Shown: positions 25,551 through 38,376 of the stretch, in pieces
Numbering within the stretch: the stretch's first letter is position 1
Layout: each line of letters opens with the position of its first letter
Assembly (NCBI RefSeq): GCF_029227915.1
Contig: NC_079876.1
Span: forward strand, 37,555,828-37,619,827
DNA from: Hydractinia symbiolongicarpus
Lineage: Eukaryota; Cnidaria; Hydrozoa; Anthoathecata; Hydractiniidae
DNA length: 64,000 nt
Direction: 5' to 3'
Translations under genes and position numbers: made by a program
The notes under the pieces: generated by a model
The model's input: the letters and a program-made list of their open reading frames with translations, nothing else
The model's database searches: none
Told to the model about the DNA's origin: nothing

Positions 25551-27595
25551 GACTGTGACCTTAAAAAATGTTAAAGGGGAGACAATTGGACTCCAAGAAA
25601 TAACATTCTTCTTAATTTGACATGATTACCGAAACTCAGCGATTACACTGGGCGCTGTGGCAGCGCTTCAATTAAAAATTAAGATAAAAAAGTTATTTTA
25701 TACTGTGGGACCAATCCTAGCCGTTATCGCGCGCTGAAGAGATAGCGACAGTTTAAAAAACTACATTTCATTGACTTTCTAACGGTGTCAGTCCGCTTGA
25801 GTTACAACGGTTGGGTCACATATTCGTACCAACATGTATTTAGCGATATTTTTTTGATAATAGTAGGTTGCATCGCTCTTAACAATGAAACGATTGACTG
25901 TGGGACTTAATTGAACAAACATTGGACTGTGACCTAATAAATGTGATAAATGAGAAAATTGGACTCCAAGAAATAACATTCTTCTCAATTTGACATGATT
26001 GCCGGAACTCAGCGATTACACTGGGCGCTGTGGTAGCGCTTTATTTAAGAATTTAGATAAATAAGTCATTCTTTACTGTGGGACCAATCCTATCCGTTAT
26101 CGCGCGCTGAAGAAATAGCGACAGTTTCAAAAACTACATTTTATTGTCTTTCTAACAGTGTCAGTCCGTTTGAGTTACAACGGTTGGGTCACATATTCGT
26201 ACTAACATGTATTTAGCGATATTTTTTTGATATTACTAGGTTGCATCGCTCTTAACAATGAAACGATTAACTGTGGGACTTAATTGAAATGATTATAGAC
26301 TGTGACCTTGAAAATGTTATAAGTGAGACAAGCGGACTCAAAGAAATAACATTCTTTTTAATTTGACATGATTGCCGGAATTCAGCGATTACACCGGGCG
26401 CTGTGGTAGCGCTTCATTTAAAAATTTAGATAAATAAGTCATTCTTTACTGTGGGACCAATCCTAGCCGTTATCACGCTCTGAAGAAATATCGACAGTTT
26501 CAAAAACAAAATTTCATTGACTTTCTAAGAGTATCAATCTGTTTGAGTTACAACGGTTGCGTCACATATTGGTACCAACATGTATTTCGTGATATTTTTC
26601 CGGTACTACTAGCTGGTATGGCTTTTAACAGTGAAACGATTAATTGTGGGACTTAATTGAACAAACTTTGGACTGTGACCTAATAAATGTGATAAATGAG
26701 AAAATAGGACTCCAAGAAATAACATTCTTCCTAATTTGACATGATTGCCAAAACTCAGCAATTACACTGGGCGCTGTGATAGCGCTTCAATTAAAAATTA
26801 AGATAAAAAAGTTATTCTTTACTGTGGGACCAATCTTAGCCGTTATCGTGCGCTGAAGAATTAGAGACAGTTTCAAAAACTACATTTCATTGACTTTTTA
26901 ACGGTGTCAGTCCGTTTGAGTTACAACGGTTGGGTCACCTATTCGTACCAACATGTGTTTAGCGATATTTTTCTAATATTACTAGGTTGCATCGCTCTTA
27001 ACAATGAAACGATTGACTGTGGGACTTAATTGAACAAACTTTGGACTGTGACCTAATAAATGTGATAAATGAGAAAATTGGACTCCAAGAAATAACATTC
27101 TTCTCAATTTGACATGATTGCCGGAACTCAGCGATTACACTGGGCGCTGTGGTAGCGCTTTATTTAAGAATTTAGATAAATAAGTCATTCTTTACTGTGG
27201 GACCAATCCTATCCGTTATCGCGCGCTGAAGAAATAGCGACAGTTTTAAAAACTACATTCTATTGTCTTTCTAACAGTGTCAGTCCGTTTGAGTTACAAC
27301 GGTTGGGTCACATATTCGTACTAACATGTATTTAGCGATATTTTTTTGATATTACTAGGTTGCATCATTCTTAACAATGAAACGATTGACTTTGGGACTT
27401 AATTGAACAAACTTTGGGCTATAACCTAATAAATGTGATAAATGAGAAAATTGGACTCCAAGAAATAACATTCTTCTCAATTTGACATGATTGCCGAAAC
27501 TCTGTGATTACACTGGGCGCTGTGGTAGCGCTTCATTTAAAAATTTAGATAAATAAGTCATTCTTTACTGTGGGACCAATCCTATCCGTTATGGC
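25551..27595 (+). repeat. Diverged 11-monomer copy of 21.7-23.0 kb
   Basis: CCGGAATTCAGCGATTACACC at 26375 lies 4,104 bp (11 monomers) after its partner at 22271. Flanking words agree for about 1.2 kb (GATTAACTGTGGGAC, ACCTTGAAAATGTTATAAG, AATTAGAGACAG). This is the most diverged of the roughly 4.1-kb period relationships in the window. Confidence 0.7.
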
Positions 27596-28340
27596 GCGCT
27601 GAAGAATTAGAGACAGTTTCAAAAACTACATTTCATTGACTTTTTAACGGTGTCAGTCCGTTTGAGTTGCAACGGTTGGGTCACCTATTCGTACCAAAAT
27701 GTGTTTAGCGATATTTTTCTAATATTACTAGGTTGTATCGCTTTTAACAATGAAACGATTGACTGTGGGACTTAATTGAACTAACTTTGTACTGTGACCT
27801 GATAAATGTGATAAATGAGACAATTGGACTCCAAGAAATAACATTCTTCTTAATTTGACGGGATTTCCGGAACTCAGCGATTACACTGGGCGCCATGGTA
27901 GCGCTTCATTTAAAAATTCAGATAAATAAGTCATTCTTTACTGTGGGACCAATCCTATCCGTTATCGCGCGCTGAAGAATTAGAGACAGTTTCAAAAACT
28001 ACATTTCATTGACTTTTTAACGGTGTCAGTCCGTTTGAGTTGCAACGGTTGGGTCACCTATTCGTACCAACATGTGTTTAGCGATATTTTTCTAATATTA
28101 CTAGGTTGTATCGCTTTTAACAATGAAACGATTGACTGTGGGACTTAATTGAACTAACTTTGTACTGTGACCTGATAAATGTGATAAATGAGACAATTGG
28201 ACTCCAAGAAATAACATTCTTCTTAATTTGACGGGATTTCCGGAACTCAGCGATTACACTGGGCGCCGTGGTAGCGCTTCATTTAAAAATTCAGATAAAT
28301 AAGTCATTCTTTACTGTGGGACCAATCCTAGCCGTTATCA
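27596..28340 (+). repeat. Single-monomer tandem duplication
   Basis: Two adjacent monomers with GAATTAGAGACAG, GAGTTGCAACGG, TTTGTACTGTGACC and AAATTCAGATAAATAAG are almost identical at 373 bp spacing. The differences I see include ACCAAAATGTG against ACCAACATGTG and GCGCCATGG against GCGCCGTGG. Confidence 0.85.
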
Positions 28341-29945
28341 CGCTCTGAAGAAATATCGACAGTTTCAAAAACTAAATTTCATTGACTTTCTAACAGTGTC
28401 AGTCCGTTTGAGTTACAACGGTTGGGTCACATATTCGTACTAACATGTATTTAGCAATATTTTTTTTGATATTGCTAGGTTGCATCGCTTTTAACAATGA
28501 AACGATTGACTGTGGGGCTTAATTGAACAAACTTTGGACTATAACCTAATAAATGTGATAAATGAGACAATTGGACTCCAAGAAATAACATTCTTCTTAA
28601 TTTGACGGGATTTCCGGAACTCAGCGATTACACTGGGCGCCGTGGTAGCGCTTCATTTAAAAATTTAGATAAATAAGTCATTCTTTACTGTGGGACCAAT
28701 CCTAGCCATTATCGCGCTCTGAAGAAATATCGACAGTTTCAAAAACTAAATTTCATTGACTTTCTAACCGTGACAGTCCGTTTGAGTTACAACGGTTGGG
28801 TCAAATATTCGTACCAACAAGTATTTAGCGATATTTTTTTTTGATATTACTAAGTTGCATCGCTTTTAACAATGAAACGAATGACTGTGGGACTTAATTG
28901 AACTAACTTTGGACTTTGACATGATAAATGTGATAAATGAGACAGCTGGACTCCAAGAAATAACATTCTTCTTAATTTGGCATGATTGCCGGAACTCAGC
29001 GATTACACTGGGCGCTGCGGCAGCGCTTCATTTAAGAATTTAGATAAATAAGTCATTTTTTACTGAGGGACCAATCCTATCCGTTATCGCGGGTGGAAGA
29101 AATAGCGACAGTTTCAAAAACTACATTTCATTGTCTTTCTAACAGTGTCAGTCCGTTTGAGTTACATCGGTTGGGTCACATATTCGTACCAACATGTATT
29201 TAGCGATATTTTTTGATATTACTAGGTTGTATCGCTTGTAACAATAAAACGATTGACTGTGGGACTTAATTGAACTGATTATGGACTGTGACCTTAAAAA
29301 TGTTATAAGTGAGACAAGCGGACTCAAAGAAGTAACATTCTTTTTAATTTGACATGATTGCCGGAACTCAGCAATTACACCGGGCGCTGTGGTAGCGCTT
29401 CATTTAAGAATTTAGATAAATTAGTCATTCTTAACTGTGGGACCAATCCTAGCCGTTATCGCGGGTGGAAGAAATGGCGACAGTTTCAAAAACTACATTT
29501 CATTGACGTTCTAAGAGTATCAATAAGTTTGAGTTACAACGGTTGAGTCAAATATTCGTACCAACATGTATTTCGTGATATTTTTTCGGTACTACTAGGT
29601 TGTATGGCTTTTAACAGTGAAACGATTGACTGTGGGACTTAATTGAACTGATTATGGACTGTGACCCTATAAATGTTAAAGTGAGACAATTGGACTCCAT
29701 GAAATAACATTCTTCCTAATTTGACATGATTGCCGAAACTCAGCATTTACATTGGGCGCTGTGGTAGCGCTTCAATTAAAAATTAAGATAAAAAAGTCAT
29801 TCTTTACTGTGGGACCAATCTTAGCCGTTATCGCGCGCTGAAGAATTAGAGACAGTTTGCAAAACTACATTTCATTGACTTTTTAACGGTGTCAGTCCGT
29901 TTGAGTTACAACGGTTGGGTCACCTATTCGTACCAACATGTGCTT

Positions 29946-29981
29946 AGCGATATTTTTCTGATATTACTAGGTTGCATCGCT
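29946..29981 (+). repeat. AGCGAT...ATCGCT inverted repeat in type I and III monomers (example)
   Basis: AGCGAT and its reverse complement ATCGCT are 24 bp apart and flank the T-rich tract and the TTACTAGG word. The pair occurs in type I and III monomers. Type II monomers have changed both arms (CGTGAT or CGTCAT, then TATGGCT or AAGGATT) together with the core between them (CCGGTA). Some monomers have lost one arm (ATTGCT near 30360; AGCAAT near 28455). It may be structural or an accident of ancestry. Confidence 0.5.
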
Positions 29982-30000
29982 TTTAACAATGAAACGATTG

Positions 30001-30372
30001 ACTGTGGGACTTAATTGAACTAACTTTGGACTGTGACCTGATAAATGTGATAAATGAGACAATTGGACTCCAAGAAATAACATTCTTCTTAATTTGACAG
30101 GATTTCCGGAACTCAGCGATTACACTGGGCGCTGTGGTAGCGCTTCAATTAAAAATTAAGATAAAAAAGTCATTCCTTACTGTGGGACCAATCTTAGCCG
30201 TTATCGCGCGTTGAAGATTTAGAGACAGTTTCAAAAACTACATTTCATTGACTTTTTAACGGTGTCAGTCCGTTTGAGTTACAACGGTTGGGTCACCTAT
30301 TCGTACCAACATGTGTTTAGCGATATTTTTCTGATATTACTAGGTTGCATTGCTTTTAACAATGAAACGATT
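30001..30372 (+). repeat. Representative full-length monomer (372 bp)
   Basis: This monomer runs from one ACTGTGGGACTTAATT to the base before the next. The A half (30001-30178) holds GGACTGTGACCTGATAAATG, CAATTGGACTCC, CAGCGATTACACTGGGC and the hairpin. The B half (30179-30372) starts with a second ACTGTGGGAC and holds CGTTATCGCGCG, GACAGTTTC, GGTGTCAGTCCG, ACAACGGTTGGGTCAC, ATTCGTACCAACATG, a T-rich tract and AACAATGAAACGATTG. A composite of this form is about 38% GC by hand count. Its length of 372 is a multiple of three, but all forward frames hit stop codons within the monomer. Confidence 0.9.
30129..30143 (+). repeat. Conserved hairpin in the A half of the monomer (example)
   Basis: GCGCT, loop GTGGT, AGCGC: a perfect 5-bp stem with a 5-nt loop, present in most monomers. 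Variants with GTGGC or GCGGC (for example near 8880, 17826, 29016 and 33117) lengthen the stem to GCGCTG/CAGCGC with a 3-nt loop. Other variants break it (GGCCCTGTGGTAGC near 655; GTACCGC near 12610; GTTGTGGTAGCAC near 40740). It may be a DNA secondary-structure or protein-binding site; no function is shown. Confidence 0.6.
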
Positions 30373-32712
30373 GACTGTGGGACTTAATTGAACTAACTTT
30401 GGACTGTGACCTGATAAATGTGATAAATGAGACAATTGGACTCCAAGAAATAACATTCTTCTTAATTTGACGGGATTTCCGGAACTCAGCGATTACACTG
30501 GGCGCCGTGGTAGCGCTTCATTTAAAAATTTAGATAAATAACTCATTCTTTACTGTGGGACCAATCCTAGCCATTATCGCGCTCTGAAGAAATATCGACA
30601 GTTTCAAAAACTAAATTTCATTGACTTTCTAACCGTGTCAGTCCGTTTGATTTACAACGGTTGGGTCACATATTCGTACCAACATGTATTTAGCGATATT
30701 TTTTTGATATTACTAAGTTGCATCGCTTTTAACAATGAAACGAATGACTGTGGGACTTAATTGAACTAACTTTGGACTGTGACCTTAAAAATGTTATAAG
30801 TGAGACAAACGGACTCAAAAAAATAACATTCTTTTTAATTTGACATGATTGCCGGAACTCAGCAATTACACCGGGCGCTGTGGTAGCGCTTCATTTAAGA
30901 ATTTAGAAAAATTAGTCATTTTTAACCGTGGGACCAATCCTAGCCGTTATCGCGCGCTGAAGAAATAGCGACAGTTTTAAAAACTACATTTCCTTGACTT
31001 TCTAAGAGTATCAATCCGTTTGAGTTACAACGGTTGAGTCAAATATTCGTACCAACATGTATTTCGTGATATTTTTTCGGTACTACTAGGTTGTATGGCT
31101 TTTAACAGTGAAACCATTGACTGTGGGACTTAATTGAACTGATTATGGACTGTGACCTTATATATGTTAAAGTGAGACAATTGGACTCCAAGAAATAACA
31201 TTCTTCCTAATTTGACATGATTGCCGAAACTCAGCAATTACATTGGGCTCTGTGGTAGCGCTTCAATAAAAAATTAAGATAAAAAAGTCATTCTTTACTG
31301 TGGGACCAATTTTAGCCGTTATCGCGCGCTGAAGTATTAGAGACAGTTTCAAGAACTACATTTCATTGACTTTTTAACGGTGTCAGTCCGTTTGAGTTAC
31401 AACGGTTGGGTCACATATTCGTACCAACATGTATTTAGCGATATTTTTTTTGATATTACTAAGTTGCCTCGCTTTTAACAATGAAACGAATGACTGTGGG
31501 ACTTAATTGAACTAACTTTGGACTGTCACCTGATAAATGTGATAAATGAGACAACTGGACTCCAAGAAATAACATTCTTCTTAATTTGACATGATTGCCG
31601 GAACTCAGCGATTACACTGGGCGCTGTGGTACCGCTTCATTTAAGAATTTAGATAAATAAGTCATTCTTTATTGTGGGACCAATCCTATCCGTTATCGCG
31701 CGCTGAAGAAATAGCGACAGTTTCAAAAACTACATTTCATTGTCTTTCTAACAGTGTCAGTCCGTTGGAGTTACATCGGTTGGGTCACATATTCGTACCA
31801 ACATGTATTTAGCGATATTTTTTTGATATTACTAGGATGTATCGCTTTTAACAATGAAACAATTGACTGTGGGACTTAATTGAACAAACTTTGGATTACC
31901 ACCTAATAAATGTGATAAATGAGAAAATTGGACTCCCAGAAATAACATTCTCCTCAATTTGACATGATTGCCGAAACTCAGCGATTACCCTGGGCGCTGT
32001 GGTAGCGCTTTATTTAAGAATTTAGATAAATAAGTCATTCTTTACTGTGGGACCAATCCTAGCCGTTATCGCGCGCTGAATAAATAGCGACAGTTTTAAA
32101 AACTACATTTCATTGGCTTTCTAACAGTATCATCCGTTTGAGTTACAACGGTGGAGTCACATATTCATACCAACATGTATTTAGTGCTATTTTCCGGTAT
32201 TACTAGGTTGTATGGCTTTTACCAGTGAAACGATTGACTGTGGGACTTAATTGAACTGATTATGGACTGTGACCTTAAAAATGTTATAAGTGAGACAAGC
32301 GGACTCAAAGAAATAACATTCTTTTTAATTTGACATGATTGCCGGAACTCAGCGATTACACTGGGCGCCGTGGTAGCGCTTCATTAATGAATTTAGATAA
32401 ATTAGTCATTCTTAACTGTGGGACCAATCCTAGCCGTTTTCGCGCGCTGAAGAAATAGCGAGAGTTTCAAAAATTTCATTTCATTGACTTTCTAAGAGTA
32501 TCAATCCGTTTGAGTTACAACGGTTGAGTCACATATTCGTACCAACATGTATTTCCTGATATTTTTCTGGTACTACTAGCTTGTATGGCTTTTAACAGTG
32601 AAACGATTGACTGTGGGACTTAATTGAACTGATTATGGACTGTGACCTTATAAATGTTAAAGTGAGACAATTGGACTCCAAGAAATTTCATTCTTCCTAA
32701 TTTGACATGATT

Positions 32713-35700
32713 GCCGGAACTCAGCGATTACACTGGGCGCCGTGGTAGCGCTTCATTTAAAAATTTAGATAAATAAGTCATTCTTTACTGTGGGACCAAT
32801 CCTAGCCATTATCGCGCTCTGAAGAAATATCGACAGTTTCAAAAACTAAATTTCATTGACTTTCTAACCGTGACAGTCCGTTTGAGTTACAACGGTTGGG
32901 TCAAATATTCGTACCAACAAGTATTTAGCGATATTTTTTTTTGATATTACTAAGTTGCATCGCTTTTAACAATGAAACGAATGACTGTGGGACTTAATTG
33001 AACTAACTTTGGACTTTGACATGATAAATGTGATAAATGAGACAGCTGGACTCCAAGAAATAACATTCTTCTTAATTTGGCATGATTGCCGGAACTCAGC
33101 GATTACACTGGGCGCTGCGGCAGCGCTTCATTTAAGAATTTAGATAAATAAGTCATTTTTTACTGAGGGACCAATCCTATCCGTTATCGCGGGTGGAAGA
33201 AATAGCGACAGTTTCAAAAACTACATTTCATTGTCTTTCTAACAGTGTCAGTCCGTTTGAGTTACATCGGTTGGGTCACATATTCGTACCAACATGTATT
33301 TAGCGATATTTTTTGATATTACTAGGTTGTATCGCTTGTAACAATAAAACGATTGACTGTGGGACTTAATTGAACTGATTATGGACTGTGACCTTAAAAA
33401 TGTTATAAGTGAGACAAGCGGACTCAAAGAAGTAACATTCTTTTTAATTTGACATGATTGCCGGAACTCAGCAATTACACCGGGCGCTGTGGTAGCGCTT
33501 CATTTAAGAATTTAGATAAATTAGTCATTCTTAACTGTGGGACCAATCCTAGCCGTTATCGCGGGTGGAAGAAATGGCGACAGTTTCAAAAACTACATTT
33601 CATTGACGTTCTAAGAGTATCAATAAGTTTGAGTTACAACGGTTGAGTCAAATATTCGTACCAACATGTATTTCGTGATATTTTTTCGGTACTACTAGGT
33701 TGTATGGCTTTTAACAGTGAAACGATTGACTGTGGGACTTAATTGAACTGATTATGGACTGTGACCCTATAAATGTTAAAGTGAGACAATTGGACTCCAT
33801 GAAATAACATTCTTCCTAATTTGACATGATTGCCGAAACTCAGCATTTACATTGGGCGCTGTGGTAGCGCTTCAATTAAAAATTAAGATAAAAAAGTCAT
33901 TCTTTACTGTGGGACCAATCTTAGCCGTTATCGCGCGCTGAAGAATTAGAGACAGTTTGCAGAACTACATTTCATTGACTTTTTAACGGTGTCAGTCCGT
34001 TTGAGTTACAACGGTTGGGTCACCTATTCGTACCAACATGTGCTTAGCGATATTTTTCTGATATTACTAGGTTGCATCGCTTTTAACAATGAAACGATTG
34101 ACTGTGGGACTTAATTGAACTAACTTTGGACTGTGACCTGATAAATGTGATAAATGAGACAATTGGACTCCAAGAAATAACATTCTTCTTAATTTGACAG
34201 GATTTCCGGAACTCAGCGATTACACTGGGCGCTGTGGTAGCGCTTCAATTAAAAATTAAGATAAAAAAGTCATTCCTTACTGTGGGACCAATCTTAGCCG
34301 TTATCGCGCGTTGAAGATTTAGAGACAGTTTCAAAAACTACATTTCATTGACTTTTTAACGGTGTCAGTCCGTTTGAGTTACAACGGTTGGGTCACCTAT
34401 TCGTACCAACATGTGTTTAGCGATATTTTTCTGATATTACTAGGTTGCATTGCTTTTAACAATGAAACGATTGACTGTGGGACTTAATTGAACTAACTTT
34501 GGACTGTGACCTGATAAATGTGATAAATGAGACAATTGGACTCCAAGAAATAACATTCTTCTTAATTTGACGGGATTTCCGGAACTCAGCGATTACACTG
34601 GGCGCCGTGGTAGCGCTTCATTTAAAAATTTAGATAAATAACTCATTCTTTACTGTGGGACCAATCCTAGCCATTATCGCGCTCTGAAGAAATATCGACA
34701 GTTTCAAAAACTAAATTTCATTGACTTTCTAACCGTGTCAGTCCGTTTGATTTACAACGGTTGGGTCACATATTCGTACCAACATGTATTTAGCGATATT
34801 TTTTTGATATTACTAAGTTGCATCGCTTTTAACAATGAAACGAATGACTGTGGGACTTAATTGAACTAACTTTGGACTGTGACCTTAAAAATGTTATAAG
34901 TGAGACAAACGGACTCAAAAAAATAACATTCTTTTTAATTTGACATGATTGCCGGAACTCAGCAATTACACCGGGCGCTGTGGTAGCGCTTCATTTAAGA
35001 ATTTAGAAAAATTAGTCATTCTTAACCGTGGGACCAATCCTAGCCGTTATCGCGCGCTGAAGAAATAGCGACAGTTTTAAAAACTACATTTCCTTGACTT
35101 TCTAAGAGTATCAATCCGTTTGAGTTACAACGGTTGAGTCAAATATTCGTACCAACATGTATTTCGTGATATTTTTTCGGTACTACTAGGTTGTATGGCT
35201 TTTAACAGTGAAACCATTGACTGTGGGACTTAATTGAACTGATTATGGACTGTGACCTTATATATGTTAAAGTGAGACAATTGGACTCCAAGAAATAACA
35301 TTCTTCCTAATTTGACATGATTGCCGAAACTCAGCAATTACATTGGGCTCTGTGGTAGCGCTTCAATAAAAAATTAAGATAAAAAAGTCATTCTTTACTG
35401 TGGGACCAATTTTAGCCGTTATCGCGCGCTGAAGTATTAGAGACAGTTTCAAGAACTACATTTCATTGACTTTTTAACGGTGTCAGTCCGTTTGAGTTAC
35501 AACGGTTGGGTCACATATTCGTACCAACATGTATTTAGCGATATTTTTTTTGATATTACTAAGTTGCCTCGCTTTTAACAATGAAACGAATGACTGTGGG
35601 ACTTAATTGAACTAACTTTGGACTGTCACCTGATAAATGTGATAAATGAGACAACTGGACTCCAAGAAATAACATTCTTCTTAATTTGACATGATTGCCG

Positions 35701-36840
35701 GAACTCAGCGATTACACTGGGCGCTGTGGTACCGCTTCATTTAAGAATTTAGATAAATAAGTCATTCTTTATTGTGGGACCAATCCTATCCGTTATCGCG
35801 CGCTGAAGAAATAGCGACAGTTTCAAAAACTACATTTCATTGTCTTTCTAACAGTGTCAGTCCGTTGGAGTTACATCGGTTGGGTCACATATTCGTACCA
35901 ACATGTATTTAGCGATATTTTTTTGATATTACTAGGATGTATCGCTTTTAACAATGAAACAATTGACTGTGGGACTTAATTGAACAAACTTTGGATTACC
36001 ACCTAATAAATGTGATAAATGAGAAAATTGGACTCCCAGAAATAACATTCTCCTCAATTTGACATGATTGCCGAAACTCAGCGATTACCCTGGGCGCTGT
36101 GGTAGCGCTTTATTTAAGAATTTAGATAAATAAGTCATTCTTTACTGTGGGACCAATCCTAGCCGTTATCGCGCGCTGAATAAATAGCGACAGTTTTAAA
36201 AACTACATTTCATTGGCTTTCTAACAGTATCATCCGTTTGAGTTACAACGGTGGAGTCACATATTCATACCAACATGTATTTAGTGCTATTTTCCGGTAT
36301 TACTAGGTTGTATGGCTTTTACCAGTGAAACGATTGACTGTGGGACTTAATTGAACTGATTATGGACTGTGACCTTAAAAATGTTATAAGTGAGACAAGC
36401 GGACTCAAAGAAATAACATTCTTTTTAATTTGACATGATTGCCGGAACTCAGCGATTACACTGGGCGCCGTGGTAGCGCTTCATTAATGAATTTAGATAA
36501 ATTAGTCATTCTTAACTGTGGGACCAATCCTAGCCGTTTTCGCGCGCTGAAGAAATAGCGAGAGTTTCAAAAATTTCATTTCATTGACTTTCTAAGAGTA
36601 TCAATCCGTTTGAGTTACAACGGTTGAGTCACATATTCGTACCAACATGTATTTCCTGATATTTTTCTGGTACTACTAGCTTGTATGGCTTTTAACAGTG
36701 AAACGATTGACTGTGGGACTTAATTGAACTGATTATGGACTGTGACCTTATAAATGTTAAAGTGAGACAATTGGACTCCAAGAAATTTCATTCTTCCTAA
36801 TTTGACATGATTGCCGGAACTCAGCGATTACACTGGGCGC
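32713..36840 (+). repeat. 11-monomer higher-order unit, copy 2 (4,100 bp)
   Basis: Almost base-for-base copy of 28613-32712. It has G at 33962 where copy 1 has A at 29862, and C at 35021 where copy 1 has T at 30921. Identity with copy 1 stops at 36841 (GCGCTGTGG against GCGCCGTGG, followed by AAGAATTTAG). The high identity shows a recent duplication, or a duplicated assembly path. Confidence 0.92.
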
Positions 36841-38190
36841 TGTGGTAGCGCTTCATTTAAGAATTTAGATAAATAACTCATTCTTTATTGTGGGACCAAT
36901 CCTATCCGTTATCGCGCACTGAAGAAATAGCGACAGTTTCAAAAACTACATTTTATTGTCTTTCTAACAGTGTCAGTCCGTTTGAGTTACATCGGTTGGG
37001 TCACATACTCGTACCAACATGTATTTAGCGATATTTTTTTGATATTACTAGGTTGTATCGCTTTTAACAATGAAACAATTGACTGTGGGACTTAATTGAA
37101 CAAACTTTGAACTACCACCTAATAAATGTGATAAATGAGAAAATTGGACTCCAAGAAATAACATTCTCCTCAATTTGACATGATTGCCGAAACTCAGCGA
37201 TTACACTGGGCGCTGTGGTAGCGCTTTATTTAAGAATTTAGATAAATAAGTCATTCTTTACTGTGGGACCAATCCTAGCCGTTATCGCGCGCTGAATAAA
37301 TAGCGACAGTTTCAAAAACTACATTTCATTGGCTTTCTAACAGTATCATCCGTTTGAGTTACAACGGTGGATTCACATATTCATACCAACATGTATTTCG
37401 TGCTATTTTCCGGTATTACTAGGTTGTATGGCTTTTACCAGTGAAATGATTGACTGTGGGACTTAATTGAACTGATTATGGACTGTGACCTTAAGAATGT
37501 TATAAGTGAGACAAGCAGACTCAAAGAAATAACATTCTTTTTAATTTGACATGATTGCCGGAACTCAGCGATTACACTGGGCGCCGTGGTAGCGCTTCAT
37601 TAATGAATTTAGATAAATTAGTCATTCTTAACTGTGGGACCAATCCTAGCCGTTATCGCGCGCTGAAGAAATAGCGAGAGTTTCAAAAAATTCATTTCAT
37701 TGACTTTCTAAGAGTATCAATCCGTTTGAGTTACAACGGTTGAGTCACATATTCGTACCAACATGTATTTCCTGATATTTTTCTGGTACTACTAGCTTGT
37801 ATGGCTTTTAACAGTGAAACGATTGACTGTGGGACTTAATTGAACTGATTATGGACTGTGACCTTATAAATGTTAAAGTGAGACAATTGGACACCAAGAA
37901 ATTTCATTCTTCCTAATTTGACATGATTGCCGGAACTCAGCGATTACACTGGGCGCTGTGGTAGCGCTTCATTTAAGAATTTAGATAAATAACTCATTCT
38001 TTACTGAGGGACAAATCCTATCCGTTATCGCGCGTGGAAGAAATAGCGACAGTTTCAAAAACTACATTTCATTGTCTTTCTAACAGTGTCAGTCCGTTTG
38101 AGTTACATCGGTTGGGTCACATATTCGTACCAACATGTATTTAGCGATATTTTTTGATATTACTAGGTTGTATCGCTTTTAACAATGAAA
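36841..38190 (+). repeat. Diverged partial third copy of the 4,100-bp unit end
   Basis: The last three monomers of the 4,100-bp unit are repeated 1,116 bp on (35931 matches 37047). Differences include GAACTACCACC against GGATTACCACC, and GGTGGATTCACATATTC against GGTGGAGTCACATATTC. The same monomers recur 1,670 bp further on, inside the next higher-order block (37321 matches 38991). Confidence 0.8.
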
Positions 38191-38191
38191 C

Positions 38192-38376
38192 GATTGAATT
38201 TGACATCCGTTATCGCGCGTGGAAGAAATAGCGACAGTTTCAAAAACTACATTTCATTGTCTTTCTAACAGTGTCAGTCCGTTTGAGTTACATCGGTTGG
38301 GTCACATATTCGTACCAACATGTATTTAGCGATATTTTTTGATATTACTAGGTTGTATCGCTTTTAACAATGAAAC
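38192..38376 (+). repeat. Half-monomer (185 bp)
   Basis: The spacing from GATTGA at 38192 to the next GATTGA at 38377 is 185 bp instead of about 372. The A half is missing except for a short AATTTGACA fragment, which joins directly to TCCGTTATCGCGCG of the next B half. Two breakpoints (GATTGA/ATTTGAC and GACA/TCCG) imply either two deletions or a template switch. I saw no other half-monomer like it. Confidence 0.85.

Larger units (their letters stand above)
28613..32712 (+). repeat. 11-monomer higher-order unit, copy 1 (4,100 bp)
   Basis: The segment is repeated at an exact 4,100-bp offset. Markers include GCGGGTGGAAG near 29089 and 29461, CTTGTAACAATAAAACG near 29234, GACAGTTTGCAAAACTAC near 29852, GGATTACCACC near 31893 and TTCCTGATATTTTTCTGG near 32552. 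Reading along both copies I noticed only two substitutions (29862 and 30921). It contains type I, II and III monomers. Confidence 0.92.

Noticed and set aside
29358-29546. Identical 62-codon frames at 29358 and 33458
   Set aside because: Identity follows from the 4,100-bp duplication of the whole region, so it is not evidence of selection on a protein.
30129-30200. Helitron-like 3' end (hairpin followed by CTAG)
   Set aside because: The hairpin lies roughly 60 bp upstream of the CCTAG word, much further than in known Helitron ends, and no transposase or rolling-circle gene is in the window. A non-autonomous origin of the satellite cannot be excluded but is unsupported.
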